From Nostoc sp. TCL26-01 (GTDB lineage Bacteria; Cyanobacteriota; Cyanobacteriia; Cyanobacteriales; Nostocaceae), in NCBI RefSeq assembly GCF_013393945.1, contig NZ_CP040297.1:5587296-5651295 (forward strand): a stretch of DNA of 64,000 bases. The letters run 5' to 3'. Made by a program: the position numbers and the translations under genes. This document shows, piece after piece, positions 25,579 through 34,222 of the stretch (its first letter is position 1; each line of letters starts with the position of its first letter). The notes beneath the pieces were generated by a model. That model was not told where the DNA came from, searched no databases, and saw only the letters and a list, made by a program, of their open reading frames with translations.

Positions 25579-26490
25579 TTAATCATGTGCATAGGAAATA
25601 ACTGTACCCACTTTTGATAAATCTCGATCAATCCTGATAAAAAATAAGCCCCCATCATCTGTTCTATGCCAAGGAGAAGTAGCAAAGCTAGGAACATAAG
25701 CAAAATAATCTTTCACTAGATGACAATCTCCAATATCACAATATCCCGCTAGACAATATCCCTCTTCGTTGTAACATTGAATAGCTGGATAGTGACCATC
25801 ATAATGTGGCAAGATAGCCAATAACCAGACCCCACCGCCGTTAGCATCCCTACGTAAATACTTCTTTTTAGCTACTTCAAATTGCACTGTATCTGTCTTA
25901 CCCCAAGGTAATAATTTACTATCTAAAACAGGGATATATTCATGCAACTTAGCATCAGGATGATTAGCTGAGAGATTTTGATAATGAGCAATTCCATTCT
26001 CCATCCACAGAATTTCTACATCCTCACCACCTAATACTTGCCACTCACCTACTTTCACACCTGCGGGAATAAAAGAATAACAATGTTTATGCAATTTCCA
26101 TTCACCAATTTGTACTGTTCCCCTAAGTACAAATAGCTCTAAATCAACTGTAAGTATGCCAGATGGAGCTTTAAATTGTGCTGGTAAAACTACTCTTGAA
26201 GTAGATGCACCACAATCATGCCAAGTTAGCAATCTCCGACTACCAAATACTACATCCTCTGGCATTCCTTTGATGCGCCAATTATGCTCTAGTGCTACGT
26301 TATTTGAGTCAAAAAAGTGATATTGGTGAGGAATGTATTCTGGAGAGACTGCGGTACGCCTGCCTGATAAATTCATCCGTCCTCTACCATCTCCACCCCA
26401 ATCTTCTTTAATACCAGAGCTATTTAAATAGTCTTCACTATCTGTTGGATTCACAAAACTATGTTGATTTTCCATGTATTTTATACTCAT
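25579..26490 (-). CDS. Cupin-like protein, probably two beta-barrel halves
   Basis: A soluble protein of about 303 residues. The first half contains a cupin-like strand pattern (LELFVLRGTVQIGEWKL, HCYSFIPAGV, WQVLGGEDVEILWM). The second half repeats the pattern (LLAILPHYDGHYPAI, EGYCLAGYCDIGD, YFAYVPS, SPWHRTDDGGLFFIRI), so it is probably a bicupin of the DUF4437 kind. His residues could bind metal, but the classical cupin motifs are loose. The ATG at 26490 is preferred; an in-frame TTG lies at 26499. It faces the hydantoinase-like gene tail to tail, 26 bases apart. Function unknown; it may belong to the same small pathway. Confidence 0.6.
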   Translation of the reverse strand: MSIKYMENQHSFVNPTDSEDYLNSSGIKEDWGGDGRGRMNLSGRRTAVSPEYIPHQYHFFDSNNVALEHNWRIKGMPEDVVFGSRRLLTWHDCGASTSRVVLPAQFKAPSGILTVDLELFVLRGTVQIGEWKLHKHCYSFIPAGVKVGEWQVLGGEDVEILWMENGIAHYQNLSANHPDAKLHEYIPVLDSKLLPWGKTDTVQFEVAKKKYLRRDANGGGVWLLAILPHYDGHYPAIQCYNEEGYCLAGYCDIGDCHLVKDYFAYVPSFATSPWHRTDDGGLFFIRIDRDLSKVGTVISYAHD

Positions 26491-26579
26491 GGTTTTCAAT
26501 CATCATAGCAGGGGATAGAGAAGAAGCAATAGTCACTCTGGCAAGAAGTTTATTCGATTTGTACTCAGTTTTTTGAAAA

Positions 26580-27185
26580 TCAAATAGGAGTTCTATAATT
26601 GTATTGTCGAATGAATAACGCTACACCAATAGCCACGAACATCGCAGGTATGGAATTCGACTCAGGAACCGGAACAATTTGACCAGAACCACTAATTGTA
26701 TTTGTAAAAACTCCAAAGTCAGCTACTCGACGGCCTGTTGTTACTAAAAAATATTTTTGTTGAGCAGTTAATTGTCGGCTAAATGCAAGAGTGCCATCGT
26801 TAGGAGTAGTACTAGCTATGAGAACATTGGTTAATTGTTTAGTGGGATGAAAACTATCCTGATATAAAACTAAAAAATTATCCCAATCTCCATTTGTCGG
26901 TGATGTTGCTCCAGGTACAGCACTGGCAAATGTATATAAACCCGATTGGTAAACTGTGAACTCAAACACACTGTAAGGTACACTCATTCCTAGTGTCCCA
27001 TCTCTTTCACCACTGATGAGAGTGGGAGGATTACCCGGTGCAGTACGCCGCCAAATTGGCTGATTGGTTGTATTTCCTTGATAAGCAAAAACGGCTGCTT
27101 GGGAAGGTTTAGCAGTAGAAAAAGCAGCTAACACTAACCCTAAAACAATCATTAATGGCTTTTGAACAAACTTTGCTTTTAACAT
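26580..27185 (-). CDS. Exported protein with PEP-CTERM-like tail
   Basis: The 201 residues have a signal peptide (cut near SQA), a beta-rich secreted domain with cyanobacterial pre-peptidase-like features (FEFTVYQSGLYTFAS, DNFLVLYQ) and a C-terminal tail VPVPESNSIP followed by a hydrophobic helix and a short basic end. This matches the tripartite PEP-CTERM sorting signal (PEP-like motif, membrane helix, basic tail), which in other bacteria is processed by exosortase. The ATG at 27185 is chosen over the TTG at 27188. It is the last of three co-oriented genes with such tails. Confidence 0.75.
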   Translation of the reverse strand: MLKAKFVQKPLMIVLGLVLAAFSTAKPSQAAVFAYQGNTTNQPIWRRTAPGNPPTLISGERDGTLGMSVPYSVFEFTVYQSGLYTFASAVPGATSPTNGDWDNFLVLYQDSFHPTKQLTNVLIASTTPNDGTLAFSRQLTAQQKYFLVTTGRRVADFGVFTNTISGSGQIVPVPESNSIPAMFVAIGVALFIRQYNYRTPI

Positions 27186-27222
27186 CAAACTTATGATTAT
27201 TCAAACACGAACTGTAGAAAAT

Positions 27223-28053
27223 TTATGCTTGCTGACTCACCCGATGTTTTTTCGGCAATTTCCATACAGCAAAACAAAATACACCAATAAACATCAAACT
27301 AGGAACATTATTTTCTGGGACTTGAGTAATTACTAATGAGAGATTATCTGCATAAGCATCATTAACTCGACCTCTAGAATAAGCCGCATTTAAAACTACA
27401 TCAATTTTACGTGTACCCACAGGTATATAACCGTTAGTTGATTGGAAAAATAAACCTGTAATTTCGTTTCTTTGTGTTGGTGTTGGTGCAGAAATACTAG
27501 GTTTAGGTAAATCTATATCTATAGGTTTACCTGTTTGATCAAGAAATGTAATCTCGATTGATGCAATATCTAAATCAGTAGCATATCCACCCAACCAACC
27601 ACTCAAATCAAAGACTGCTCTACTTGTATCAATAACTGAAGCTAGACTATTGACATCAATGGATTGGAAAGCACTAGATGAACGTCTCCCAGCACCACCA
27701 AAAAAGAGATTTTGCCCTCTATTAGTTGGCCCGGTAACATCAATAGCTGGTAGAGTAACGCTGACTAAATTACCCAAGGCATTGGTAAAATTAAACCCCG
27801 TTGCCCCATATTTTAAAACACTGAAATCACCAGTGGTATTCCAACCAGGAATTAACGGAATATTAGTCCCAACAGCATCACCGATGGGATCTCCTAATCC
27901 TTGTTCTGCATCACCATTGACAATCAAATTTTGACCTAATGTGGCAGCATAAGTAGAATGAGTCAGTAAAAGACTAGATGCAATGCTTGCTATTACGGAA
28001 ATACCTACTTTATTCATTATTGGCAGGACTTTTTGGAAGATAATGTGATTCAT
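27223..28053 (-). CDS. Exported DUF642-like protein with PEP-CTERM-like tail
   Basis: The 276 residues have a signal peptide (the second methionine at 28017 is an alternative start; cleavage near TYA), then a jelly-roll-like domain beginning NLIVNGDAEQG and containing PLIPGWNTTGDF, a pattern seen in choice-of-anchor/DUF642-like secreted proteins. The C-terminus has VPENNVPS, a hydrophobic span and KLPKKHR, which is a PEP-CTERM-like sorting signal. AAGGTC precedes the ATG at 28053. It is probably cotranscribed with the next gene 37 bases downstream and with the ModA-like gene 72 bases upstream. Function unknown, possibly surface or matrix. Confidence 0.75.
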   Translation of the reverse strand: MNHIIFQKVLPIMNKVGISVIASIASSLLLTHSTYAATLGQNLIVNGDAEQGLGDPIGDAVGTNIPLIPGWNTTGDFSVLKYGATGFNFTNALGNLVSVTLPAIDVTGPTNRGQNLFFGGAGRRSSSAFQSIDVNSLASVIDTSRAVFDLSGWLGGYATDLDIASIEITFLDQTGKPIDIDLPKPSISAPTPTQRNEITGLFFQSTNGYIPVGTRKIDVVLNAAYSRGRVNDAYADNLSLVITQVPENNVPSLMFIGVFCFAVWKLPKKHRVSQQA

Positions 28054-28125
28054 GTTGACCTTTTAGTGAGATTAATTAGTACAGACAGATATTTATTGAG
28101 GGATTTTCTACAAATGATGTAGAAG

Positions 28126-29079
28126 CTATGGTTTAACCATGCCTATCTTTATTATTTGTTCCCTAGTCACTGCTAACTTTTTGTGCATAGCAAAAGCGAC
28201 ACTTAAAGCAAGTACAGTACCGCATACACCTTGATGTTCTGGAATAGAAGTAGAAGGACTACTAAATCCATACTTTGCTAGAATTGCTTGTCCTTTTGGT
28301 GAAAGAATATATGTAGCTAGTTTTTCACCATCGGGGTTAGCATTTTTGATGACAGTCAAACCATAATCAGCTTTTGTCGCTAAATAATTAGGTAACTCTA
28401 CTATTTGCAAATCATTACCTTCTGTCAGTTCTTGAGCAGACTTACCACTTGTGTAATATGCTAAAAAAATGTCTGCTGTTGGATTTGTTTTGAGGAAGTA
28501 GACTAAATTATTTTCTCCGATGGGAACTGTTGGTGCAGATGGATTTCCACCAACTAATTGCAAAGCTTTAGTTTTGAGAATTTGAGAACTACCTGGTTTA
28601 ATCGCATCGGCTTTATCGAATATCTGCCATGCGTAGTCCCCAGAAGGATCAGCGCCCGGTGTGGAAGTGCCAATTTTAATATTAGTATTGATCAACAAGT
28701 CCAATAAATTATCTGATGTCACCCCTGCTAACCCTGGTTTGACAACAGCAACCATACGGTTACTAGTAAAGTTTTGCACAGAGTTACTCAAGCCTGATTG
28801 AAAGAGTTTTTGTGGGTTTCCCAAATCAGCACTAGCAAAGACATCGGCTGATTTACCTATTGTGGATAATTCTTGCTCTATTTTTTGTCTTGTTAAACCT
28901 GAAGGGCCAAAGTATGTATCTACAGTAATGCCATAGTCTGCTGTAAAAGTTTGTGTCAATTCTGTAAGGCTATTCCGCAAACTACCAGCACCGTACAAGG
29001 TAACGGCAAATACTGGTATTGGTAATGTTACACTGACAGCACAAGCTATCAATGAAAAGGCAAAAAACTGCTTTTTCAT
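28126..29079 (-). CDS. ModA-like (molybdate-type) substrate-binding protein with PEP-CTERM-like tail
   Basis: The first 275 residues are a periplasmic binding protein of the ModA/extracellular solute-binding type: signal peptide cut near VFA, then LYGAGSLRNSLTEL, GPSGLTRQKIEQE, ADVFASADLGN, GTSTPGADPSGDYAWQIF and ADIFLAYYTSG, the usual oxyanion-site segments. After YGFSSP comes a tail TSIPEHQG, a hydrophobic helix and a basic end, which resembles a PEP-CTERM signal. A classical ModA ends before such a tail. No permease (modB) or ATPase (modC) follows. I infer a surface-anchored oxyanion binder that is cotranscribed with two further PEP-CTERM-like proteins. Confidence 0.8.
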   Translation of the reverse strand: MKKQFFAFSLIACAVSVTLPIPVFAVTLYGAGSLRNSLTELTQTFTADYGITVDTYFGPSGLTRQKIEQELSTIGKSADVFASADLGNPQKLFQSGLSNSVQNFTSNRMVAVVKPGLAGVTSDNLLDLLINTNIKIGTSTPGADPSGDYAWQIFDKADAIKPGSSQILKTKALQLVGGNPSAPTVPIGENNLVYFLKTNPTADIFLAYYTSGKSAQELTEGNDLQIVELPNYLATKADYGLTVIKNANPDGEKLATYILSPKGQAILAKYGFSSPSTSIPEHQGVCGTVLALSVAFAMHKKLAVTREQIIKIGMVKP

Positions 29080-29372
29080 GGTTGGTATGTAATGATTAGC
29101 TGTTAATACTACCTATGGGGATTTTTGCTAAATCAATCTTAAATAGTGTTTCTGTTGAAATGAAAAGCATTGAATTTACAGGATTGATAGCAATTAAACA
29201 GATGAAAGTACTTTACCAGCTTTGTTGGTATAAATCAATTTGTTTACGTCAGGAAATTTTTACAATTAACTAAACTCAGATTGATAGCCATGAGATAATG
29301 AGTATATTTATATACATAAAAACCGTCTAGCTCACGTTATATTTAATTAGCTCAACCTATTAAGAATCACTG

Positions 29373-29714
29373 ATGAATACTATTTTTCACATTACTAAAC
29401 GCCAACAATGGGAACAAGCAAAAAATCTTGGTGTTTACCATGCTGACTCATTAGATAGTGAGGGATTTATTCACACTTCTAAACCTACACAAATTATTAA
29501 AGTTGCTAATAGATTTTTTGCACATCAAACAGAATTAGTATTATTATTTATGGCATCTGATCAAGTTAAACCAGAAATTCGCTATGAAGAGGCTGATGGT
29601 GAGTTATTTCCTCATATTTATGGGGAGTTAAATCTTGATGCAGTCTATCAGGTGATTGATTTTGAGCCTGGGGAAGATGGTTTGTTTGAGTTGCCACCAG
29701 AGGTTGTAATTTGA
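29373..29714 (+). CDS. DUF952-family protein
   Basis: This 113-residue single DUF952 domain starts MNTIFHITKRQQWEQA, includes the typical DSLDSEGFIHTSKP segment, and ends with the GELNLDAVYQVIDF strand. The fold is small and glutathione-S-transferase-unrelated; its function is unknown. It has distant similarity to ADP-ribosyltransferase-like folds, from general knowledge. It lies 31 bases upstream of the AtzG-like gene on the same strand, so an operon of three genes is likely. Confidence 0.85.
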   Translation: MNTIFHITKRQQWEQAKNLGVYHADSLDSEGFIHTSKPTQIIKVANRFFAHQTELVLLFMASDQVKPEIRYEEADGELFPHIYGELNLDAVYQVIDFEPGEDGLFELPPEVVI

Positions 29715-29745
29715 GAATAGCTAACCATAAACGCACAGAGGATGA

Positions 29746-29937
29746 ATGATGGCGAGTCAAGAATGGGATGTAGGTGTTTATGTTGAGCAAATGTCGTTGT
29801 TGTTAGATTTGCCGATACCAGATGAATATCAGGATGGAGTGGTGGCAAATTTTGAGAGAATTAAAGCGATCGCTCAATTGGTTAACTCATTCCCCATACC
29901 GGAAGATATTGAACCTGCACCAGTATTTACACCATGA
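29746..29937 (+). CDS. AtzG-like (DUF4089) small partner of an amidase
   Basis: The 63-residue helical protein contains EQMSLLLDLPIPDEYQDGV and ANFERIKAIAQLVNSF, the DUF4089/AtzG pattern related to GatC. In Pseudomonas AtzG is needed for correct folding of the amidase AtzE. Its stop overlaps the start of the AtzE-like gene by 4 bases (ATGA), which indicates coupled translation of a complex. Two adjacent ATG codons are available at 29746 and 29749. Confidence 0.8.
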   Translation: MMASQEWDVGVYVEQMSLLLDLPIPDEYQDGVVANFERIKAIAQLVNSFPIPEDIEPAPVFTP

Positions 29938-31259
29938 ATGATGCTGTCTCTATCGCCAAAGCTGTACGCACAGGTGAAGTGAGTGCGGTGGAAGTTACCA
30001 AAGCCGCTTTAGCCAGAATAGCAGCACAAGATCATGAGTTGAACTGTTTTACAGCTATCACAGCAACAACAGCTTTGGCAGATGCAGCACGCATTGATCA
30101 ACAAATTGCCCAAGGTAATGATCCTGGCGTACTGGCTGGTGTGCCTTTTGCTGTGAAAAACTTATTTGATATCGCTGGTTTAACCACTCTCGCTGGGGCA
30201 AAAATCAATGCCGAAAACCCACCCGCTAGCCAAGACGCGCTGGTAATAACCAAGTTAAAACAAGCAGGGGCAATACTTGTAGGCGCTTTGAATATGGATG
30301 AATACGCCTATGGGTTCGTTACAGAAAACTCTCATTATGGTGTGACTCGCAACCCCCATGATTGGCAACGAGTGGCTGGGGGTTCTTCCGGTGGTTCGGC
30401 GGCGGCGGTAGCGGCGGGATTAGTACCGTTTACCTTGGGTTCCGATACTAATGGTTCTGTTCGTGTACCGGCGGCGTTGTGTGGTGTGTATGGTTTGAAA
30501 CCAACTTACGGGCGTTTGTCTCGTGCCGGGATGGCATTATTTTCTAGTAGTTTAGATCATGTGGGATTATTTGCCCGTACAGTTGCTGATGTAAAAACAA
30601 TTTTAGAGACATTGTATACAACATCTCCAGCAAATACATCAACATCTCCACCAGATATATCGGGAATCAGAATAGCGATCGCTGATGATTATTTCACAAA
30701 AGCAGCAGAACCAGAAGCATTAGTAGCCGTACAACAGGTAGCCGATGCCTTGAATGTGACTCAGTATGTGACTCTCCCAGAATCCCATCGTGCCAGAGCT
30801 GCCGCGTTTATTATCACAGCCTGTGAGGGGGCAAATCTCCATCTAGATAAGTTGCGATCGCGTCCTGAAGATTTTGATCCAGCAACCCGCGATCGCTTTT
30901 TGGCAGGGGCATTAATTCCTAGCAGTTGGTATATCCAAGCACAACGTTTTCGTCAGTGGTATAGCGATCGCCTCCGGGAAGTGTTGCAAAATGTCGATGT
31001 AATTCTTGCACCTACAACCCCCATTGCTGCACCATTAATAGGACAACAAACCATGATTTTAGATGGGGAAGAAATTCTGGTTCGTCCTCATTTGGGATTG
31101 TTTACTCAACCGTTATCTTTTATTGGTTTACCTGTGTTATCAGTACCAATTCAGCGCCCGAATGCTTTACCTTTAGGTGTGCAATTAATTGCCGCACCAA
31201 ACAACGAAGCATTAATTTTCCGGGTTGCATCTGAGTTAGAATCTAATACGCTTCAGTAA
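29934..31259 (+). CDS. AtzE-family amidase
   Basis: This 441-residue amidase-signature enzyme has the Ser-cisSer-Lys triad: K75 in FAVKNLF, S151 in AGGSSGGS and S175 in GSDTNGSVRVPA. It pairs with the AtzG-like gene through a 4-base overlap. In Pseudomonas ADP, AtzE hydrolyses 1-carboxybiuret during cyanuric acid breakdown. Here no other cyanurate genes are present, so the cyanobacterial substrate may be a carboxybiuret-like or other carbamoyl compound. A hydantoinase-like gene lies about 4.4 kb upstream, which fits a nitrogen-salvage theme, but that link is only inferred. Length and C-terminal PNALPLGVQLIAAP are typical. Confidence 0.88.
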   Translation: MNDAVSIAKAVRTGEVSAVEVTKAALARIAAQDHELNCFTAITATTALADAARIDQQIAQGNDPGVLAGVPFAVKNLFDIAGLTTLAGAKINAENPPASQDALVITKLKQAGAILVGALNMDEYAYGFVTENSHYGVTRNPHDWQRVAGGSSGGSAAAVAAGLVPFTLGSDTNGSVRVPAALCGVYGLKPTYGRLSRAGMALFSSSLDHVGLFARTVADVKTILETLYTTSPANTSTSPPDISGIRIAIADDYFTKAAEPEALVAVQQVADALNVTQYVTLPESHRARAAAFIITACEGANLHLDKLRSRPEDFDPATRDRFLAGALIPSSWYIQAQRFRQWYSDRLREVLQNVDVILAPTTPIAAPLIGQQTMILDGEEILVRPHLGLFTQPLSFIGLPVLSVPIQRPNALPLGVQLIAAPNNEALIFRVASELESNTLQ

Positions 31260-31383
31260 GCATAATACCGAATATATACGTACTTACTTTTGATAGTCAC
31301 TCAGTATACTTGTGGTTGCTCATTTTTACTAACTCATTCAAAGATGGGCGAACCGTGAGAATTACAAGAATTTGGTGACAGGA

Positions 31384-32322
31384 ATGCTGACTTTCAAGAA
31401 TATTAGTTTTAATCTATTTTTAGGCTTACTCGGTCTGCTCTCGTTACCAACTAAAGCATTAGCTGGTGATTTTCACTACTCTCAAGAGGAAACCGTAATT
31501 TTTCAAACAGATTTTGATAGCAGTAGCGGCTGGTTATTGAATGGAACAAAAATCGAGTCTAGTAAAATTTACGGAACTCTCCCTTGGGGTGTAGCTTCTT
31601 ATCCTCTTCAACCTGTGAACTTAGAATTGGGAGAGGTTTTTCTCTATTGGCGGGGAATTTTTCCGCTAAATGCTCACCCTGAGCGAGACAAGCATTATGT
31701 TGGATTACAATATAGTAATAATGACCCCGTATGTTATAATAGTCAAAGTTTAACTATTGTCGGTACACCACCCTGCACAGGTAGTTCAGTTATCCAAGTT
31801 GACGAAAATGCTGAACTAAGACTAGAGATAAGACCTCGTGATAAACGCAATCCTAGTAATACCTATCACAGATATTATATAGATCCTGGTTTCGACCCTC
31901 AAAACAACTATTCACCTGCATCAACTCAAGTCAATGTCCCTACCTATAGAGAGCTAGTACCAACAGATTTTCGTTTACAGATTAGTCAGGTTAGCTCTAG
32001 TGCATACACCGCACTTTTATCTTCTTGGCAAGATAATTCTTGGGTAGCCGCTACACCCAAAACTAGTTACAGTATCCCACTTTCACTCTCAGCCTCAGAT
32101 TGGTTAAATGCTAAAGGAGAAATTGAAAATCCCGTTACATTTGCAGCCATTAATCTGCAATTCCGCAAAGGTTCAACTCAAAATTCAGAAATAACCGCCG
32201 TGGCGTTGACTCAAATTCAATCACAACAATCTGCCAGCGTTACAGAAAGTTCTACGACTATTGGCTTACCTTTAGTTTTAGGATTTGGTCTTTTCCTCAA
32301 ACGACAACGGCGGCAAAATTAG
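31384..32322 (+). CDS. Hypothetical exported protein with C-terminal membrane anchor
   Basis: About 312 residues from the ATG at 31384; an in-frame TTG lies at 31372. A signal peptide (cut near ALA) is followed by a beta-rich domain with WLLNGTKIESSKIYG and an acidic tail domain. The C-terminus TTIGLPLVLGFGLFLKRQRR is a short hydrophobic helix with a basic end, like a sorting or anchor tail without a clear PEP motif. I do not recognise the domain. It lies 124 bases after the amidase gene and probably has its own promoter. Confidence 0.65.
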   Translation: MLTFKNISFNLFLGLLGLLSLPTKALAGDFHYSQEETVIFQTDFDSSSGWLLNGTKIESSKIYGTLPWGVASYPLQPVNLELGEVFLYWRGIFPLNAHPERDKHYVGLQYSNNDPVCYNSQSLTIVGTPPCTGSSVIQVDENAELRLEIRPRDKRNPSNTYHRYYIDPGFDPQNNYSPASTQVNVPTYRELVPTDFRLQISQVSSSAYTALLSSWQDNSWVAATPKTSYSIPLSLSASDWLNAKGEIENPVTFAAINLQFRKGSTQNSEITAVALTQIQSQQSASVTESSTTIGLPLVLGFGLFLKRQRRQN

Positions 32323-32554
32323 TATTACCAAAATCTTTAAGCTTAACTGAATGGTATTGCTTTATAGTATAGAGGATTTAATCAGTAGTTCTTTTGGCGA
32401 TCGCTTCTCTTTTTCCCAGCCTAATCATGGCATTGACACTCTTACAGATTTCACTAACTCATCAAAACCTTGTTGTTGTCTAGTTTCTAGCTAGAATACT
32501 CGTGAACAAAGTTCCAACATTTATTCACGAGTAATTTCGTAGTGTCTGCTTTAA

Positions 32555-33382
32555 TTAAACTTTTGTGCGATCTGTGAGAATTTCGTACCCTATTTCCGTC
32601 ACCAATACTGTATGCTCAAACTGGGCTGATAATGAATTATCGACAGTTACGGCTGTCCAACGATCTGATAAGGTTCTGGTATGTCTGGAACCTGCGTTTA
32701 AAATTGGTTCAATTGCTAACGTCATTCCTGCACGTAATTTCACATTAGGCATTTCCCGTGTACGGAAGTTAAATACGGAAGGTTCTTCATGGAGGTTACG
32801 TCCGACACCATGTCCGGTAAATTCTTCAACTACAGTAAAGCCATTGGCTTTGACATGATCTTCAATCGCTCCAGCTAAATCAAGCAAGTACGCACCTGCT
32901 TTAACTTGTTCAATTCCTTTATACAGTGCTTCTTCAGCCACACGAATCAGTTTAGCAGCATCTGGGGTCACATCACCAACGGCGATCGTAATACAGGAAT
33001 CCCCATGAAAGCCTTGATAATAAGCGCCTGTATCTACTTTTAACACATCTCCCGTCCGAATCACTTTCTTCGGGCTGGGAATGCCGTGTACCACTTCATT
33101 ATTAATACTAGAGCAGATAGAACCAGTAAAACCGTGATAACCTTTAAAGCTTGGTGTCGCACCCATTTCGCGGATACGTTTTTCTGCGTAAGCATCCAAG
33201 TCGGCTGTTGTCATTCCTGGTTTTACCAACTCAGAAATTTCCTTAAGTACGGTAGCCACAATTTTTGCTGATTGTCGCATGATCTCAATTTCACGCGACG
33301 ATTTAATTTCAATGCCCCGGCGTTGCTTATTGGCTGGTGTAGGCTTAGGTGCTTGAGAAAGCAAGTTGGTGAAAATGTTCAT
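32555..33382 (-). CDS. map: Methionine aminopeptidase, type I
   Basis: The 275 residues remove the initiator Met from nascent proteins in the cytosol. Metal ligands are in the expected segments: VDTGAYYQGFHGD (two Asp), EFTGHGVGRNLHEEP (His), LAIEPILN (Glu) and the final QFEHTVLVTE (Glu). The N-terminal 25 residues before GIEIKSSREIEIMR form a short extension seen in cyanobacterial MetAPs. Catalytic His is in the HGIP segment. It is monocistronic; the 243-base upstream gap contains GAGTGCT-type and GACTAAT-type STRR arrays. Confidence 0.95.
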   Translation of the reverse strand: MNIFTNLLSQAPKPTPANKQRRGIEIKSSREIEIMRQSAKIVATVLKEISELVKPGMTTADLDAYAEKRIREMGATPSFKGYHGFTGSICSSINNEVVHGIPSPKKVIRTGDVLKVDTGAYYQGFHGDSCITIAVGDVTPDAAKLIRVAEEALYKGIEQVKAGAYLLDLAGAIEDHVKANGFTVVEEFTGHGVGRNLHEEPSVFNFRTREMPNVKLRAGMTLAIEPILNAGSRHTRTLSDRWTAVTVDNSLSAQFEHTVLVTEIGYEILTDRTKV

Positions 33383-33487
33383 GGGAGATAAATAATTACT
33401 TGCGCTTTGCCGCTAAAGTTGCAGTCTTTTTCTAAATTAATTGAGAAAGAATATCTATACTTACGTTAGCTTATTTTTTGCCACACG

Positions 33488-33630
33488 CTGCGGGAGAGTG
33501 GGGATAGTGCTGAGTGCTGAGTGGGGGGAGAGAGTGCTGAGTGCTGAGTGAGGAGTGGGGGACAAGGGGACAATGACTAATGACTATTGACTATTGACCA
33601 ATGACTAATGACTAATGACTAATGACTATT
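33488..33630. repeat. STRR arrays between map and the cupredoxin gene
   Basis: Tandem GAGTGCT-type heptamers (about 33508-33560) are followed by GGGGACA and GACTAAT/GACTATT heptamers (about 33560-33630). The array runs into the last codons of the cupredoxin gene on the opposite strand. Confidence 0.75.
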
Positions 33631-34150
33631 GACTCTTTCCCAAAATCGCAATCTCTCCCGTCATCCCTGCTTCTGTATGTCCTGGGATGGGACAACGTAA
33701 GCTATATTTTCCTGGCTTCAATGCTACAAATACCCACTCGGCTTCTGCACCAGGCTTGAGTTCGAGTTCATGAATTGCGCCTTTAATTTCTACTTTCCCT
33801 GCTTCGACTTTTTGTGTCCAAATCCCATCAGCGAAATCTTTGGCAGTAAAATAGTGCTTCAATTGACTGGGGTTAGTGAGTCGGAGTAAATAACGTTTGC
33901 CGACTACTAAGTCTAATTGATTTGGCTCAAATTTCAACTCGTTAGCAGCATTGCCCAAAGCTACAGTAATTTCTGTTGCTGGTTGCTTTAGTACATCAAC
34001 AACGTCGTTCACCGCCATTGCTGAAGCAGTATTAGTGAAGATAATCAACAGGGAAAATATAATTATGAAACAGCTACGGTAGATGAACCGCAGTTGAGAA
34101 GTAATCAATCCAAATAGATATGCGTATGTTTTGTTCACTAGATAAATCAT
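33626..34150 (-). CDS. Exported cupredoxin (plastocyanin/azurin-like)
   Basis: About 174 residues from the ATG at 34150; a TTG lies at 34168. A long N-terminal hydrophobic stretch (likely signal or anchor, cut near ASA) precedes a single cupredoxin domain. The type-1 copper ligands are seen as H99 in LKHYF, C153 and H158 in LRCPIPGH, and M163 in EAGM (numbering from 34150). The C-P-I-P-G-H spacing resembles sulfocyanin-like or CopC-free cupredoxins more than plastocyanin. It could carry electrons in the lumen or periplasm, or bind copper. An STRR array abuts the 3' end. Confidence 0.85.
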   Translation of the reverse strand: MIYLVNKTYAYLFGLITSQLRFIYRSCFIIIFSLLIIFTNTASAMAVNDVVDVLKQPATEITVALGNAANELKFEPNQLDLVVGKRYLLRLTNPSQLKHYFTAKDFADGIWTQKVEAGKVEIKGAIHELELKPGAEAEWVFVALKPGKYSLRCPIPGHTEAGMTGEIAILGKSQ

Positions 34151-34222
34151 TATTATTAGCTTAGTCAATGGTCAATAGTCAATTGTCATTATTTCTTCAT
34201 TTTGAATTGGTATCACTCACCA

